From NCBI RefSeq assembly GCF_000018425.1, contig NC_010424.1, positions 1,628,501 through 1,692,500 on the forward strand: DNA of 64,000 nt. The letters run 5' to 3'. Shown here piece after piece: positions 52,750 to 61,482 of this stretch (position 1 is the stretch's first letter; every line of letters starts with the position of its first letter). The notes beneath the pieces are model-generated. The model saw nothing but the letters and a program-made list of their open reading frames with translations, made no database searches and was not told the origin of the DNA. This stretch comes from Candidatus Desulforudis audaxviator MP104C. Lineage in GTDB: Bacteria; Bacillota; Desulfotomaculia; Desulfotomaculales; Desulforudaceae. The translations under genes and the position numbers were made by a program.

Positions 52750-53743
52750 CAGATCCCCTCGATAAGTGTTGATCGTTCGGCCCGGATTCCGCCCGCCCGA
52801 GCAAAGTGCCTGCAGGCATACGGTATCCGCGCAGAAAATCTTCGGCCCGAACCCGACGGCGACCGGCCGGCTGGACCTCAAGGAGGCGCACCGCACCGGC
52901 ACCCGTACTTACGACCAGACCGCGCACCGGATCGGCCAGCAGAACCTGCCCAGGCCGCCCCCCGTCCCGGTCTCCCGCAATCTCGGCCCGCCAGACTTTC
53001 AGAACCCGGCCGTTCAACATGGTATGGGCCCCGGGCCATGGGTCGAGGCCCCGCACCTGGTTCTTGATCTCCTCCGCGGTCCGGGTCCAATCGATGACCT
53101 CGTGCTCCCTGCGGAGCGGCGGCGCATAGGTCGCCCGGGACTCGTCCTGCGGCCGGGGAACCAGCTCCCCCGCCGTCAACCGGTCCAGGGTTCGCACTAA
53201 AAGGACCGCTCCCAGTTCGGCCAGTCGGTCATGAACCACACCAAAATTATCATCCGGACCGATCGCCGTTTTCTCCTGCAGGAGAATGTCACCGGTATCC
53301 AATCCCTCGTCCATCAGCATCGTGGTCACCCCGGTTTCCGGTTCGCCGTTCATCACCGCCCAGTGGATCGGCGCGGCACCCCGGTACCGAGGCAGAAGCG
53401 AGGCATGTACGTTCACACAACCCAACCGCGGGATGTCCAGAACCATGCCCGGTAATATCCGGCCGAAGGCTACCACCACAATGAAGTCCGGTCTTAACTC
53501 CCGAATGAGGTCTACGAACACGTGGTCGCGGATGTTCATGGGTTGCAGGATCTCGAGCCCTTGTTTGAGGGCGTACGCCTTCACCGGACCGGGGGCGAGC
53601 TTATTTCCCCGGCCCCGCGGCCGGTCGGGCTGAGTGACCACACGCAGCACCCGAAACTCCGATTCCACCAAGGCCCGGAGCGAAGGCACGGCGAAATCCG
53701 GCGTACCCATGAACACCAAGGCCGGCTTCCTGAAGCTGTTCAT
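52664..53743 (-). CDS. fmt: Methionyl-tRNA formyltransferase
   Basis: 359 residues. Formyl-donor domain with MGTPDFAV, the loop GRILPGMVLDIP, HASLLPRYRGAAPI and VTTMLMDEGLDTGDIL; OB-type C-terminal domain ending at DFLRGYRMPAGTLLG. About 43 extra residues follow, beyond the usual end, and overlap the start of rsmB by 86 bases, as if the original stop had been lost. Start overlaps def as ATGA. Confidence 0.94.
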   Translation of the reverse strand: MNSFRKPALVFMGTPDFAVPSLRALVESEFRVLRVVTQPDRPRGRGNKLAPGPVKAYALKQGLEILQPMNIRDHVFVDLIRELRPDFIVVVAFGRILPGMVLDIPRLGCVNVHASLLPRYRGAAPIHWAVMNGEPETGVTTMLMDEGLDTGDILLQEKTAIGPDDNFGVVHDRLAELGAVLLVRTLDRLTAGELVPRPQDESRATYAPPLRREHEVIDWTRTAEEIKNQVRGLDPWPGAHTMLNGRVLKVWRAEIAGDRDGGRPGQVLLADPVRGLVVSTGAGAVRLLEVQPAGRRRVRAEDFLRGYRMPAGTLLGRAESGPNDQHLSRGSDGGSIGKRDRVARSEGGGGRRRLRQPRP

Positions 53744-54204
53744 TCCTTTCTCTTGTATATCGTAGTCGCCCGGTCCAGAAACACGATCCCGTCCAAGTGG
53801 TCGATTTCGTGCTGGAAGGCCCGGGCGGTGAACCCCTCAACGAGGTACGCCACCTGTTTTCCCTCCAGGTTATACCCCCGCACGGTCAGGCACATCCGGC
53901 GCTCCACCTGCCCCCAAACTCCCGGAACGCTCAGGCAGCCTTCCTCGGCCGTTTCTTTGTCGCCCTCCAGCCTCACGATTTCCGGATTGATGAGCACGAT
54001 CGGGTTCTTCTCAGGGTCTTCGACCACGATCACCCGTTTGGACACCCCGATCTGGGGTGCGGCCAATCCCACGCCCCCACTCCGGCGCATTGTGTCCACC
54101 AGGTTCACCGCCAGTCGTTCAATCTGCGGGGTGATCTTCCGGACTTCGCGGGCCTTTTCCCGAAGGATCGGGTCCGGATATTGGACTATCTGGAATACCG
54201 CCAA
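53740..54204 (-). CDS. def: Peptide deformylase
   Basis: 154 residues with the three deformylase motifs GVGLAAPQIG, EEGCLSVPG and HEIDHLDG that hold the metal. It removes the formyl group that fmt supplies; the two stop/start overlap. Clean ATG and normal length. Confidence 0.96.
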   Translation of the reverse strand: MAVFQIVQYPDPILREKAREVRKITPQIERLAVNLVDTMRRSGGVGLAAPQIGVSKRVIVVEDPEKNPIVLINPEIVRLEGDKETAEEGCLSVPGVWGQVERRMCLTVRGYNLEGKQVAYLVEGFTARAFQHEIDHLDGIVFLDRATTIYKRKE

Positions 54205-54393
54205 GATACCACTCCTAAGAGAGACCAGAATTCAGAATGGGGAAACAGAGAACCTAAATCTGATGACACCAAAGGTCTTCCTGATAGCTAGTTTAGCACA
54301 GAATCTATAATTCTGAATCAGAAAACCAGGAACCAGGCTGACTGACCAGACCCAAGGTCGCTACAACGGTACGGTTTGTGCTCACGAAGCCGA

Positions 54394-56601
54394 TCAAAAG
54401 AGGCTCTGGGGGTCGATATCAATCCCCACCAGCACCTTGTTTCTTCCCCCGGCCTCAAATTTGTCGAGCGTCTCCACCAACAGCATACGCAGTTCCTTAC
54501 GTTTGGGCGCCTTCAAAATCAGGTGCCGGCGGTAGTAGTCCTTGATCCTCGCCACGGGCGGCGGAGCCGGACCCATCACCTGAATCCGCCCGTCTTCGGG
54601 AAGTGCCAGAAGCTCCCGAAACTGTTGCGCCGCTTGCTCCACTTGAGACTCCCGCCGCCCCCGGAAGAGCACCCGGGCCAGCGTCGTAAAGGGCGGGTAG
54701 CCCATCTCACGGCGCAAAGCCATTTCCCGGATGAAGAACAGTTCGTAGTTCTGGCTGGTCGCCGCCTGAATACTGTAATGGTCGGGGTGGTAAGTCTGCA
54801 CGACCACCTCACCCGGCACAGGACCCCGCCCTGCCCTTCCCGCCACCTGGGTGACCAGTTGGAAAGTACGCTCGGCGGATTGGTAATCCGGCAAAAGCAG
54901 CGTGGTATCGGCATTCACCACGCCGACCAGCGTCACCCCGGGCAGGTCCAGACCCTTGGCGATCATCTGCGTACCGATCAAAATGTCTGCCTGTCCCTCG
55001 CGAAAGCTGTCCAGTAGCCGGTCGTGGCTCCGCTTTCCGGTCACGGTATCCCCATCCAGGCGCACCACCCGCGCCCCGGGGAAAAGCCGTTGTGTCTCCT
55101 CCTCCACCCTTTGGGTGCCTGTGCCGAACCGGCTCAAGCGTTCGCCGCCGCAGACCGGGCAGGCCGCCGGCAGGTTCCTCCGGTAACCACAGTAGTGGCA
55201 GTGCAGGGACCCGTCCCGGTGATAGGTTAGGCTGATTGCACAGTGCGCGCAGGACAAAGCCTCGCCGCACGCCCGGCACAGCACGATGGTCGCCAGGCCG
55301 CGCCGGTTCAGAAACAAGAGCACTTGTTGCCCCTGATCGAGTTTTTCCCTTATTCTGCCCGCCAGATAACGGCTGAAGACGTGCCGGTTTCCGGCCTGGA
55401 GTTCCTCCCGCAGGTCGACCACCCGGACCTGCGGCAGGGACCGGCCGTCCACCCGGCTGGTGAGTTTCAAGAGTTGGTGCTGTTGGCCGGTCAAGGCCCT
55501 GGCGTAGGTGCGCAGGGCCGGCGTAGCCGAGCCAAACACCACCACCGCCTTCGAAAGCGCGGCCCGCGCCCGGACCACGTCCCCGGTCAGGTAACGGGGT
55601 GCCTCTTCCTGTTTATATCCGGGCTCGTGCTCCTCGTCAAGCACAAAGAGACCGATGTTCTGCAGCGGGGCAAAAACCGCCGACCGGGCCCCGACCACTA
55701 TGGGTGCTTCCCCGCGGAAGATCCGGTTCCATTCGTCGTAACGCTCCCCGGCCCCCAGCCGGGAGTGCAGGACGGCCACGAGGTCACCGAAACGGGCTTT
55801 GAACTGGTGAATTAATTGGGTGGCCAGCGTGATTTCCGGGACGAGTACCAGAACCTGCCGGCCCTGTACCAGGGCTCCAGCCGCCGCCCGCAGGTAAATC
55901 TCGGTTTTCCCGCTGCCGGTGACCCCGTGCAGCAAAAAGAATTCCTTTCGCTGGGCCTGGAAACCCTTTTCAATCGCTTCCAGGGCTCTCAGTTGCTCGC
56001 CGGTCAGGCGGGGAAGCTCGGTTATGGTCTGGCTGACCGGGTAGGGATTTCTGGCCACCGAGCGCCGTGAGGTGGTCAACACGCCCTTCTCCAGCAACCG
56101 GGCCACGACCACGGGAGTGACGCCGGACAGGGCGGCCACCTGCGCCCGCGTCAGGCCGGGATGCTCCCGGACTGTGCGCCACACCTGCCGCTGCTTGGGC
56201 GTCAACCTCTCCTGGTCGGCCGAACCTCCTCCGGGAGCGGCGTACACTCCTTCCTCGTAACGCGGTCCCGCCCCGCGCGACGGGGCGGCGATACATTGCA
56301 GGGCCTGGGCCGTGGTGCACAGGTACCGCTCCGCCATCCAGCGGGCCAGGGTATACAGTTCATGTGTAAAAGCCGGTTGCGAGCTTAAGACATCCAGAAT
56401 GTCTTTCACCTGTTCCACGGCCGCCTGGGAACGAAAGCCCACCACATACCCGGCCAACTGGCGCCGCCCGAACGGGACCAGCACCCGTGAGCCCAGGCAA
56501 AGCTCGGTCCGAAATCTCTCCGGTACTGCGTAGTGGTAAACCTGGTCCACCCGGGATAGCGGCAGGTCAACCACTATCTCGGCGTAGGCCCGTTCAGGCA
56601 T
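54394..56601 (-). CDS. priA: Primosomal protein N' (replication restart helicase PriA)
   Basis: 735 residues: DNA-binding N-terminus, helicase core with Walker A GVTGSGKTEIY, DEEH box in VLDEEHEPGYKQ, a zinc-binding insert with eight Cys (CRACGEALSCAHC ... CHYCG ... CPVCG), and conserved GTQMIAKGLDLPGV. ATG start overlaps the coaBC end by 28 bases. A 190-base gap separates it from def. Confidence 0.96.
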   Translation of the reverse strand: MPERAYAEIVVDLPLSRVDQVYHYAVPERFRTELCLGSRVLVPFGRRQLAGYVVGFRSQAAVEQVKDILDVLSSQPAFTHELYTLARWMAERYLCTTAQALQCIAAPSRGAGPRYEEGVYAAPGGGSADQERLTPKQRQVWRTVREHPGLTRAQVAALSGVTPVVVARLLEKGVLTTSRRSVARNPYPVSQTITELPRLTGEQLRALEAIEKGFQAQRKEFFLLHGVTGSGKTEIYLRAAAGALVQGRQVLVLVPEITLATQLIHQFKARFGDLVAVLHSRLGAGERYDEWNRIFRGEAPIVVGARSAVFAPLQNIGLFVLDEEHEPGYKQEEAPRYLTGDVVRARAALSKAVVVFGSATPALRTYARALTGQQHQLLKLTSRVDGRSLPQVRVVDLREELQAGNRHVFSRYLAGRIREKLDQGQQVLLFLNRRGLATIVLCRACGEALSCAHCAISLTYHRDGSLHCHYCGYRRNLPAACPVCGGERLSRFGTGTQRVEEETQRLFPGARVVRLDGDTVTGKRSHDRLLDSFREGQADILIGTQMIAKGLDLPGVTLVGVVNADTTLLLPDYQSAERTFQLVTQVAGRAGRGPVPGEVVVQTYHPDHYSIQAATSQNYELFFIREMALRREMGYPPFTTLARVLFRGRRESQVEQAAQQFRELLALPEDGRIQVMGPAPPPVARIKDYYRRHLILKAPKRKELRMLLVETLDKFEAGGRNKVLVGIDIDPQSLF

Positions 56602-57806
56602 GACCCCCGCCCCCCCCTGAGTGTCAGTACCCGGTCCAGCAGGTGCCAGGCCACCTCGTACTTGTCCATCTCCGGCAGTTGTTCCGACCGGCCGTCTGGA
56701 TATGCGAAGACCACCGTATTGGTCGGCACGTCGAACCCTGCCCCCGGCTGGGCCACATCATTCCCGACCATCAGGTCGACACCTTTCCGGCGTGCCTTTT
56801 CCAGGGCCGCCGGCCGGGGATCGCCCGTTTCGGCCGCAAATCCGACCACCACCTGCCCCGGCTTTCTGGCCCGGGAAGCAATGTCAGTCAGAATGTCCTC
56901 GTTCGGCACCAGGGTCAACATCAGGACCCCATCCCGCTTCTTGAGCTTGTCCGGAGAAACCGCGGCTGGTCGGTAATCGGCAACCGCCGCCGCCATCACC
57001 AGAACATCGCTTTCGGGGAAGTGTTCTTTCACCGCCGCCGCCATCTCCGCAGCCGTGGTAACCGGCACCAGGCCCACACCGCCCGGAACCGGGAGACTGC
57101 TTGGGCCGCTGACCAGCACCACCGCGGCGCCACGGTCCCGTGCCGCGCGGGCCACGGCATAACCCATCCGGCCCGAACTCCGGTTGGTTAGATAGCGCAC
57201 CGGGTCCAAGGGTTCACGGGTCGGTCCGGCCGTAACCAGCACGCGTAAACCCGCAAAGTCGTTCTTTCCGCGCAGGAGCCCGGTAATTCGCTCCATGATC
57301 AATTCAGGTTCGGCCAGGCGCCCCCGGCCCTCGTCGCCGCAGGCCATCCGGCCGCTCTCCGGCCCGCAGAAACTGTAGCCCGCCGCTTCAAGGGCTCTGA
57401 TATTCTTCTGGACAATCGGGTTGTCAAACATGGCCGGGTTCATTGCCGGACAAAACAGCACCGGACCGCGAAAGGCCAGGATCAACGTGCTTAAGAGGTC
57501 ATCGGCCAGTCCGGAAGCAGCTTTCCCGATAATGTTTGCCGTCGCCGGCGCGATCGCCAGGAGGTTTCCCGCACGCGCGAGTTCCAGGTGGGTCAGCACC
57601 CCGCCCCGCGCGTCGAACATGTCGGTGTGCACCGGGCGGCCCGTAAGGGCCTCCAGCGTCAAGGGCGAGATGAATTCGCGGGCCGCCCGGGTCATTACCA
57701 CGTGCACTTGAGCCCCGTGTCTGACCAGTCGGCCCGCGATGTCTGCCGCCTTATAGGCGGCGATACTTCCCGTGATCCCCAGGATCACCTTTTTCCCGGC
57801 CAGCAA
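56574..57806 (-). CDS. coaBC: Bifunctional phosphopantothenoylcysteine decarboxylase/synthetase
   Basis: 410 residues for two steps of coenzyme A synthesis. CoaC flavin domain: GITGSIAAYKAADI, catalytic His, and PAMNPAMFDNP; CoaB domain: TAGPTREPLDPVRYLTNRSS and the nucleotide-binding GPSSLPVP region to KKRDGVLMLTL. TTG start. Between rpoZ and priA in the operon. Confidence 0.95.
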   Translation of the reverse strand: MLAGKKVILGITGSIAAYKAADIAGRLVRHGAQVHVVMTRAAREFISPLTLEALTGRPVHTDMFDARGGVLTHLELARAGNLLAIAPATANIIGKAASGLADDLLSTLILAFRGPVLFCPAMNPAMFDNPIVQKNIRALEAAGYSFCGPESGRMACGDEGRGRLAEPELIMERITGLLRGKNDFAGLRVLVTAGPTREPLDPVRYLTNRSSGRMGYAVARAARDRGAAVVLVSGPSSLPVPGGVGLVPVTTAAEMAAAVKEHFPESDVLVMAAAVADYRPAAVSPDKLKKRDGVLMLTLVPNEDILTDIASRARKPGQVVVGFAAETGDPRPAALEKARRKGVDLMVGNDVAQPGAGFDVPTNTVVFAYPDGRSEQLPEMDKYEVAWHLLDRVLTLRGGRGSCLNGPTPR

Positions 57807-57866
57807 GAAGACTGCCCCCCAAACCGTACCCCGCCGGTTCTTAAATTAGTGAAAGTAGTGAAAGGG

Positions 57867-58076
57867 TTACTTGGGCCCCTGCTTGAGCACCTTGAAACGC
57901 ACTTTATTATTTGCGATCTCCTCCAAAGCCTGGGTAACAGGCTTGGTGGTGGGAACGAGCACCCCCTGCCGGTTCTGTTCGGTTAGGACGCGGGCTCGTT
58001 TCGCCGCAACCACTACCAGCGTGTAGCGGCTGTCCGCCTTCTTGATCAGTTCGTCCAGCGAAGGTTCGTTCAGCAA
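57867..58076 (-). CDS. rpoZ: RNA polymerase omega subunit
   Basis: 69 residues with the omega pattern DSRYTLVVVAAKRARVL near the start and a conserved helix KPVTQALEEIANNKVRF. TTG start behind GAGGAGAGTGG. Follows gmk, as in most Firmicutes. Confidence 0.9.
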   Translation of the reverse strand: MLNEPSLDELIKKADSRYTLVVVAAKRARVLTEQNRQGVLVPTTKPVTQALEEIANNKVRFKVLKQGPK

Positions 58077-58133
58077 TCGGTAGCCACTCTCCTCAAAGCG
58101 TAAGAAAGAAATTCCCCGCCACCATCCTTTGAC

Positions 58134-58727
58134 CTAAGTAACGACCCCTAGGCCCGCAAAATACACGGGCCGGCACTTTTCGGCGACCATAATCGCCTCG
58201 ACTTTGCACACCGCGTCCTCAACTTGGTCGTTCACAACCACATAGTCGTACTTGGGAACCGCCTGCAGTTCGGTCCGGGCCCACTCCAGCCGCCTGGCAA
58301 TCTGTTCCTCGGAATCCTTCGCCCGTCCGCGCAGCCGGCGCTCGAGTTCCGCCGGGGACGGCGGCCAGACAAAGATTAAAACCGCCCCGGGTGTTCTTTC
58401 CTTCACCTGCAAGGCCCCTTGGACGTCGATTTCCAGGATCACGTCGCGGCCCGACTCAAGCATCCGGGCCACCGGCGCGCGCGGTGTGCCGTAATAGTCC
58501 CCGTATACCTCGGCCCACTCCAGGAGTTCGCCCCGGGCGATCATCTCCCGGAAACGCTCTGGGGTCGTAAAGTAATAGTGCACCTGATCGACTTCGCCGG
58601 CCCGCGGTGACCGGGTCGTAGCCGAAATGGAAAGGCTGATCCGGTCATTCCGGCGGCAAAGCACCTCACAGATGGTACCCTTGCCAACCCCTGAGGGGCC
58701 GGAAACAACGACCAGGAGTCCCCGCAC
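58134..58727 (-). CDS. gmk: Guanylate kinase
   Basis: 197 residues; P-loop GPSGVGKGTI, GMP-binding SATTRSPRAGEVDQVHY(YF), catalytic lid EIDVQGALQVKE. Phosphorylates GMP/dGMP. ATG; sits 15 bases behind remA. Confidence 0.96.
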   Translation of the reverse strand: MRGLLVVVSGPSGVGKGTICEVLCRRNDRISLSISATTRSPRAGEVDQVHYYFTTPERFREMIARGELLEWAEVYGDYYGTPRAPVARMLESGRDVILEIDVQGALQVKERTPGAVLIFVWPPSPAELERRLRGRAKDSEEQIARRLEWARTELQAVPKYDYVVVNDQVEDAVCKVEAIMVAEKCRPVYFAGLGVVT

Positions 58728-58742
58728 TCCTCCCGCGCCCCC

Positions 58743-59030
58743 CTAATCCTTGCCGTTGTCACCGTGATGGTGATGGTGGGCTTGTTCCATCTTGCTTACC
58801 AGCCTGTGGGCCACCGTTTCGGGTTGGACCGCGGAGAGGATTACGTGATCACTGTCGGTGATGATCACCGCACGCGTTCTCCGGCCGTACGTGGCGTCGA
58901 TCAGCATTCCCCGGTCTCTGGCCTCCGTGATCATGCGCTTGATCGGCGCGGATTCCGGGCTCACGATGGCCACGATGCGGTTGGCGGACACGATGTTGCC
59001 GAACCCGATGTTGATCAGTCTGATTTCCAA
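58743..59030 (-). CDS. remA: RemA-family (DUF370) matrix/regulatory protein
   Basis: 95 residues with the DUF370 core [20 protein letters not shown] and a C-terminal His-rich tail ([10 protein letters not shown]) not typical of RemA. In Bacillus RemA is a DNA-binding activator of matrix genes and c-type ring; here the role is by family. It stands between yicC and gmk in the standard order. Confidence 0.9.
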   Translation of the reverse strand: MEIRLINIGFGNIVSANRIVAIVSPESAPIKRMITEARDRGMLIDATYGRRTRAVIITDSDHVILSAVQPETVAHRLVSKMEQAHHHHHGDNGKD

Positions 59031-59048
59031 GAGCGGACCCCCCTTATT

Positions 59049-59927
59049 CTACTCAATATTTTGAACCAGCTCGCGCGCCTTTTCCAGTTCACTCTTGAAA
59101 TCCACGACTAGGCCCGCGATAAACTCGTCCTGTGCCTTGGAACCGACGGTGTTAACCTCCCGGATTATCTCCTGTATCAGAAAATCCAGCTTGCGTCCCA
59201 CCGCCTCATTGGCTTCCAGCATGCCCCGCAGTTGGGCCAGATGGCTCAAAAGACGCACCAGTTCCTCGGAAACATCCACCCGCTCGGCGAAGAAGGCCAC
59301 TTCCTGGGCCAGACGTGCCGGGTCAACTATTGGTTCCCTCGTCAACTCTTCGATCCGCCGGTGCAACCGCACCTGATAATTCTGAACCATACCGGGAACG
59401 CGAACAGAGATGGCCTCAACCAGGGTGGCCAACCGGGTCACCCTTTCCGCCAAGTCGGCCCGTAAAGCTGCGCCCTCAATCTCCCGCATGGCGACCAACC
59501 CCCGGCAGGCCTCGTGCAGGGCCCTCTCGATCGCGGGCCACCACTCCTCCGGGTCTCCGCCGGACTCGTCCACCATAAAAACCCCTGGTTGGGAAAGAAC
59601 ATGCTCCATCTTGATCTCGTCAGATAAACCAAGATGGTCCTTAATTTCGTTCATTGCCTTATAATATGCCACAGCCAGTGTCTTGTCAACTTTTACCGTA
59701 TGGCCCTGTTTCTCACCCTCTTCCACCAAGCAGTAGACATCGACCCGACCCCTGTTTACGTATTCCTGCACGCACTTTCGAACCCGGTCCTCCAGAACGG
59801 CCATGTACCGGGGCAGCCTCAAGACCACCTCCCGGTAACGGTGATTTACAGCCTTGATCTCTACCGTAAAACGTCTTTCCAGGTATTGGGCCTCACCGCG
59901 CCCGAATCCGGTCATACTGCGCAGCAA
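59049..59927 (-). CDS. yicC: YicC-family endoribonuclease
   Basis: 292 residues beginning LRSMTGFGRGE, the family hallmark, and ending in VVDFKSELEKARELVQNIE. YicC proteins degrade RNA in enteric bacteria. TTG start without a strong ribosome binding site, so the start could shift. First gene of the long operon that runs to rpe. Confidence 0.92.
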   Translation of the reverse strand: MLRSMTGFGRGEAQYLERRFTVEIKAVNHRYREVVLRLPRYMAVLEDRVRKCVQEYVNRGRVDVYCLVEEGEKQGHTVKVDKTLAVAYYKAMNEIKDHLGLSDEIKMEHVLSQPGVFMVDESGGDPEEWWPAIERALHEACRGLVAMREIEGAALRADLAERVTRLATLVEAISVRVPGMVQNYQVRLHRRIEELTREPIVDPARLAQEVAFFAERVDVSEELVRLLSHLAQLRGMLEANEAVGRKLDFLIQEIIREVNTVGSKAQDEFIAGLVVDFKSELEKARELVQNIE

Positions 59928-60016
59928 ATCTACACCACCCGAGCATATTCTTGGCTAAAAATACCTCAAATATTTTCTACCTGGTCGTGGCAAATCCCTG
60001 CCTTACAACAAAGAAA

Positions 60017-60048
60017 AAGTACGGTTTTTAACGTGAAATGCCGTACTT
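60017..60048 (-). terminator. Terminator of the CotE-like gene
   Basis: Minus-strand AAGTACGG / CCGTACTT stem followed by TTTCTTTG, 50 bases past the stop of the 193-residue gene and ahead of the yicC operon. Confidence 0.75.
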
Positions 60049-60098
60049 ACGATTATTTTTATTTATTTCCTCTCAATACATAACATAACGGGAGGCGC

Positions 60099-60680
60099 CT
60101 ATTTCTCCTCCTCCACTTCCGCGTCGGTCACCACCTGAACTCCGTTTAAGGACAAAACGTCCACTTTCCCGCGTGCCCGTCTTTTGACATAAGCCCGGAG
60201 TTCCTTCAGTTCCTCAAAGAGGCGGGACGGCCGGTTCGGCTCCCCGGCCTTATCCGAAGCCGGCGGTTTTTTCTCCACCGGCCCGGTTTCGAGATCGGGC
60301 GGCCGCGGTTGAACCCGGGCTTCAACCTGCATCTCCAAAACCACCGTTAACTCTTCCTCCGACGCCGCACAACTAACCCCGGTTACACGTATGTCGGCGC
60401 CGGTCATCGGCGAACTTCCTTTATCCAGACCGGGAACAGGTAGCCATTCCCGAAAAGATTCGGTCCGGTAACGTGTGTAGTGGTGCACCCTGTGGTGGTT
60501 ACCCTCAGCCAGATTGAGCTCCAGGTCGTAGGTGCCGAACACCAGTATCTCCTGCTTGGCCGTTATCGCGTGGTCATAGTCAACCCGCAAAAAATTGCAG
60601 TCCAAGATTTTCTGGTGAGCCCTGAGACCCAGGGACAGCCGGTAACGTTGCGACCTGGTAAACCTGATAACGTTATCCAT
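60099..60680 (-). CDS. Possible CotE/SPOCS-like spore coat protein
   Basis: 193 residues. The middle (ILDCNFLRVDYDHAI, then EILVFGTYDLELNLAEGN and a HHYTRYRTESFREWLPVP stretch) follows the pattern of the CotE-type coat morphogenetic domain, where a conserved strand pair contains V.V.GsYDvn. After it comes a Pro/Lys linker and a Glu-rich C-terminus (DAEVEEEK). The match is by pattern and is weaker than a full family assignment. Its neighbour looks like a SPOCS domain, which supports a spore-coat role. Confidence 0.5.
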   Translation of the reverse strand: MDNVIRFTRSQRYRLSLGLRAHQKILDCNFLRVDYDHAITAKQEILVFGTYDLELNLAEGNHHRVHHYTRYRTESFREWLPVPGLDKGSSPMTGADIRVTGVSCAASEEELTVVLEMQVEARVQPRPPDLETGPVEKKPPASDKAGEPNRPSRLFEELKELRAYVKRRARGKVDVLSLNGVQVVTDAEVEEEK

Positions 60681-60757
60681 AGTACCCCCCCTGCCGCTGC
60701 TATACTATGTCTCCGTTTCGCGCAAAGTTCGGGCCCCTTGCCGGGAAAAAAAGGAAA

Positions 60758-60775
60758 GAGCCCCGGAGGGGGCTC
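60758..60775 (-). terminator. Terminator of the SPOCS-like gene
   Basis: GAGCCCC / GGGGCTC stem followed by TTTCCTTTTTTT on the minus strand; it overlaps the stop codon. Confidence 0.75.
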
Positions 60776-61049
60776 AAGCTTCCTCGCGATGAGGCGGTTT
60801 CTTGTCGGGAGGCGTTTTTGCCTCCACCCAAATCTGCTCGTGCCGGGTAACCTTGATCAGTACATCCACAATGAATTTCTGTTTGCCCTCGATCACCAGG
60901 TTGTTTTTCATCTTGGTGGGAATGAAGGCTGTGCAGTCCTTCACCGCGGCCTCAATGATTTGTACATCGTCTCCGGCGCGAGTGCCGGGAATGTTCACGA
61001 ACCCGGCAAACTGAATCACTTCTTCGTGAAAGACCACAAAACCGTCCAA
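60774..61049 (-). CDS. SPOCS (DUF3794)-like small protein
   Basis: 91 residues with strands FAGFVNIPGTRAGDDVQIIE and TKMKNNLVIEGKQKFIVDVL, the layout of a single SPOCS domain as in SipL-type spore proteins. The listed start is a TTG; an in-frame LTGVIN upstream of it begins with CTG right after a stop, so the true start is uncertain. Acts as a likely partner of the CotE-like gene in the same operon direction, with a terminator at its own end. Confidence 0.5.
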   Translation of the reverse strand: MDGFVVFHEEVIQFAGFVNIPGTRAGDDVQIIEAAVKDCTAFIPTKMKNNLVIEGKQKFIVDVLIKVTRHEQIWVEAKTPPDKKPPHREEA

Positions 61050-61096
61050 ATTAATGACCCCGGTCAGTTAGATTCAGAAAGGATTTACCCAACATT

Positions 61097-61480
61097 CTCC
61101 TCGGGCGTTATCAGCCGGCTCGGACGATTACTCTTCTTTTCCATCCGGCCTCAGACCTCTGGCATCCGACCTCCATATTTAGCACGGAGCCAAGCGGCGG
61201 CCCCGCCTACCTTAGTCCAACCCGGGCCGCGGGGACCGCCGGCGCAGGCGACATTGCGAAGCGTGGCCAACGGCCCCCGGCGAAGGTGAGGCTAAGCCCT
61301 GCCGCCGCCGAGGACGCCACATCACATCCCCGGGGAACGGTCACCATATACTCCTCGGGCGTTATCAGCCGGCTGAACCGGTACACCCCCGATGGCATTC
61401 CGCAGGCGGCCCGCAGGGCTCCGAACCAAGCCGCCGGGGACGTCCACGCGAAGCACGGAGCCAAGCGGCGGCCCCGCGGC
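61097..61480. repeat. Dispersed intergenic repeat, copies 2 and 3
   Basis: The 432-base gap holds two direct copies of a CTCCTCGGGCGTTATCAGCC element (61097 and 61352), each followed by a GGAGCCAAGCGGCGG element (61186 and 61458). CCTCTGGCATCCGACCTC at 61153-61170 matches the copy near 27550. No gene was found in this gap. Confidence 0.75.
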
Positions 61481-61482
61481 CC

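Noticed and set aside
52749-52902. Longer RsmB start
   Set aside because: The extra 51 residues lie inside fmt and lack similarity to the NusB-like domain.
61207-61464. 85-residue minus-strand frame in the repeat region
   Set aside because: Lies wholly within dispersed repeats and shows no family or ribosome binding site.
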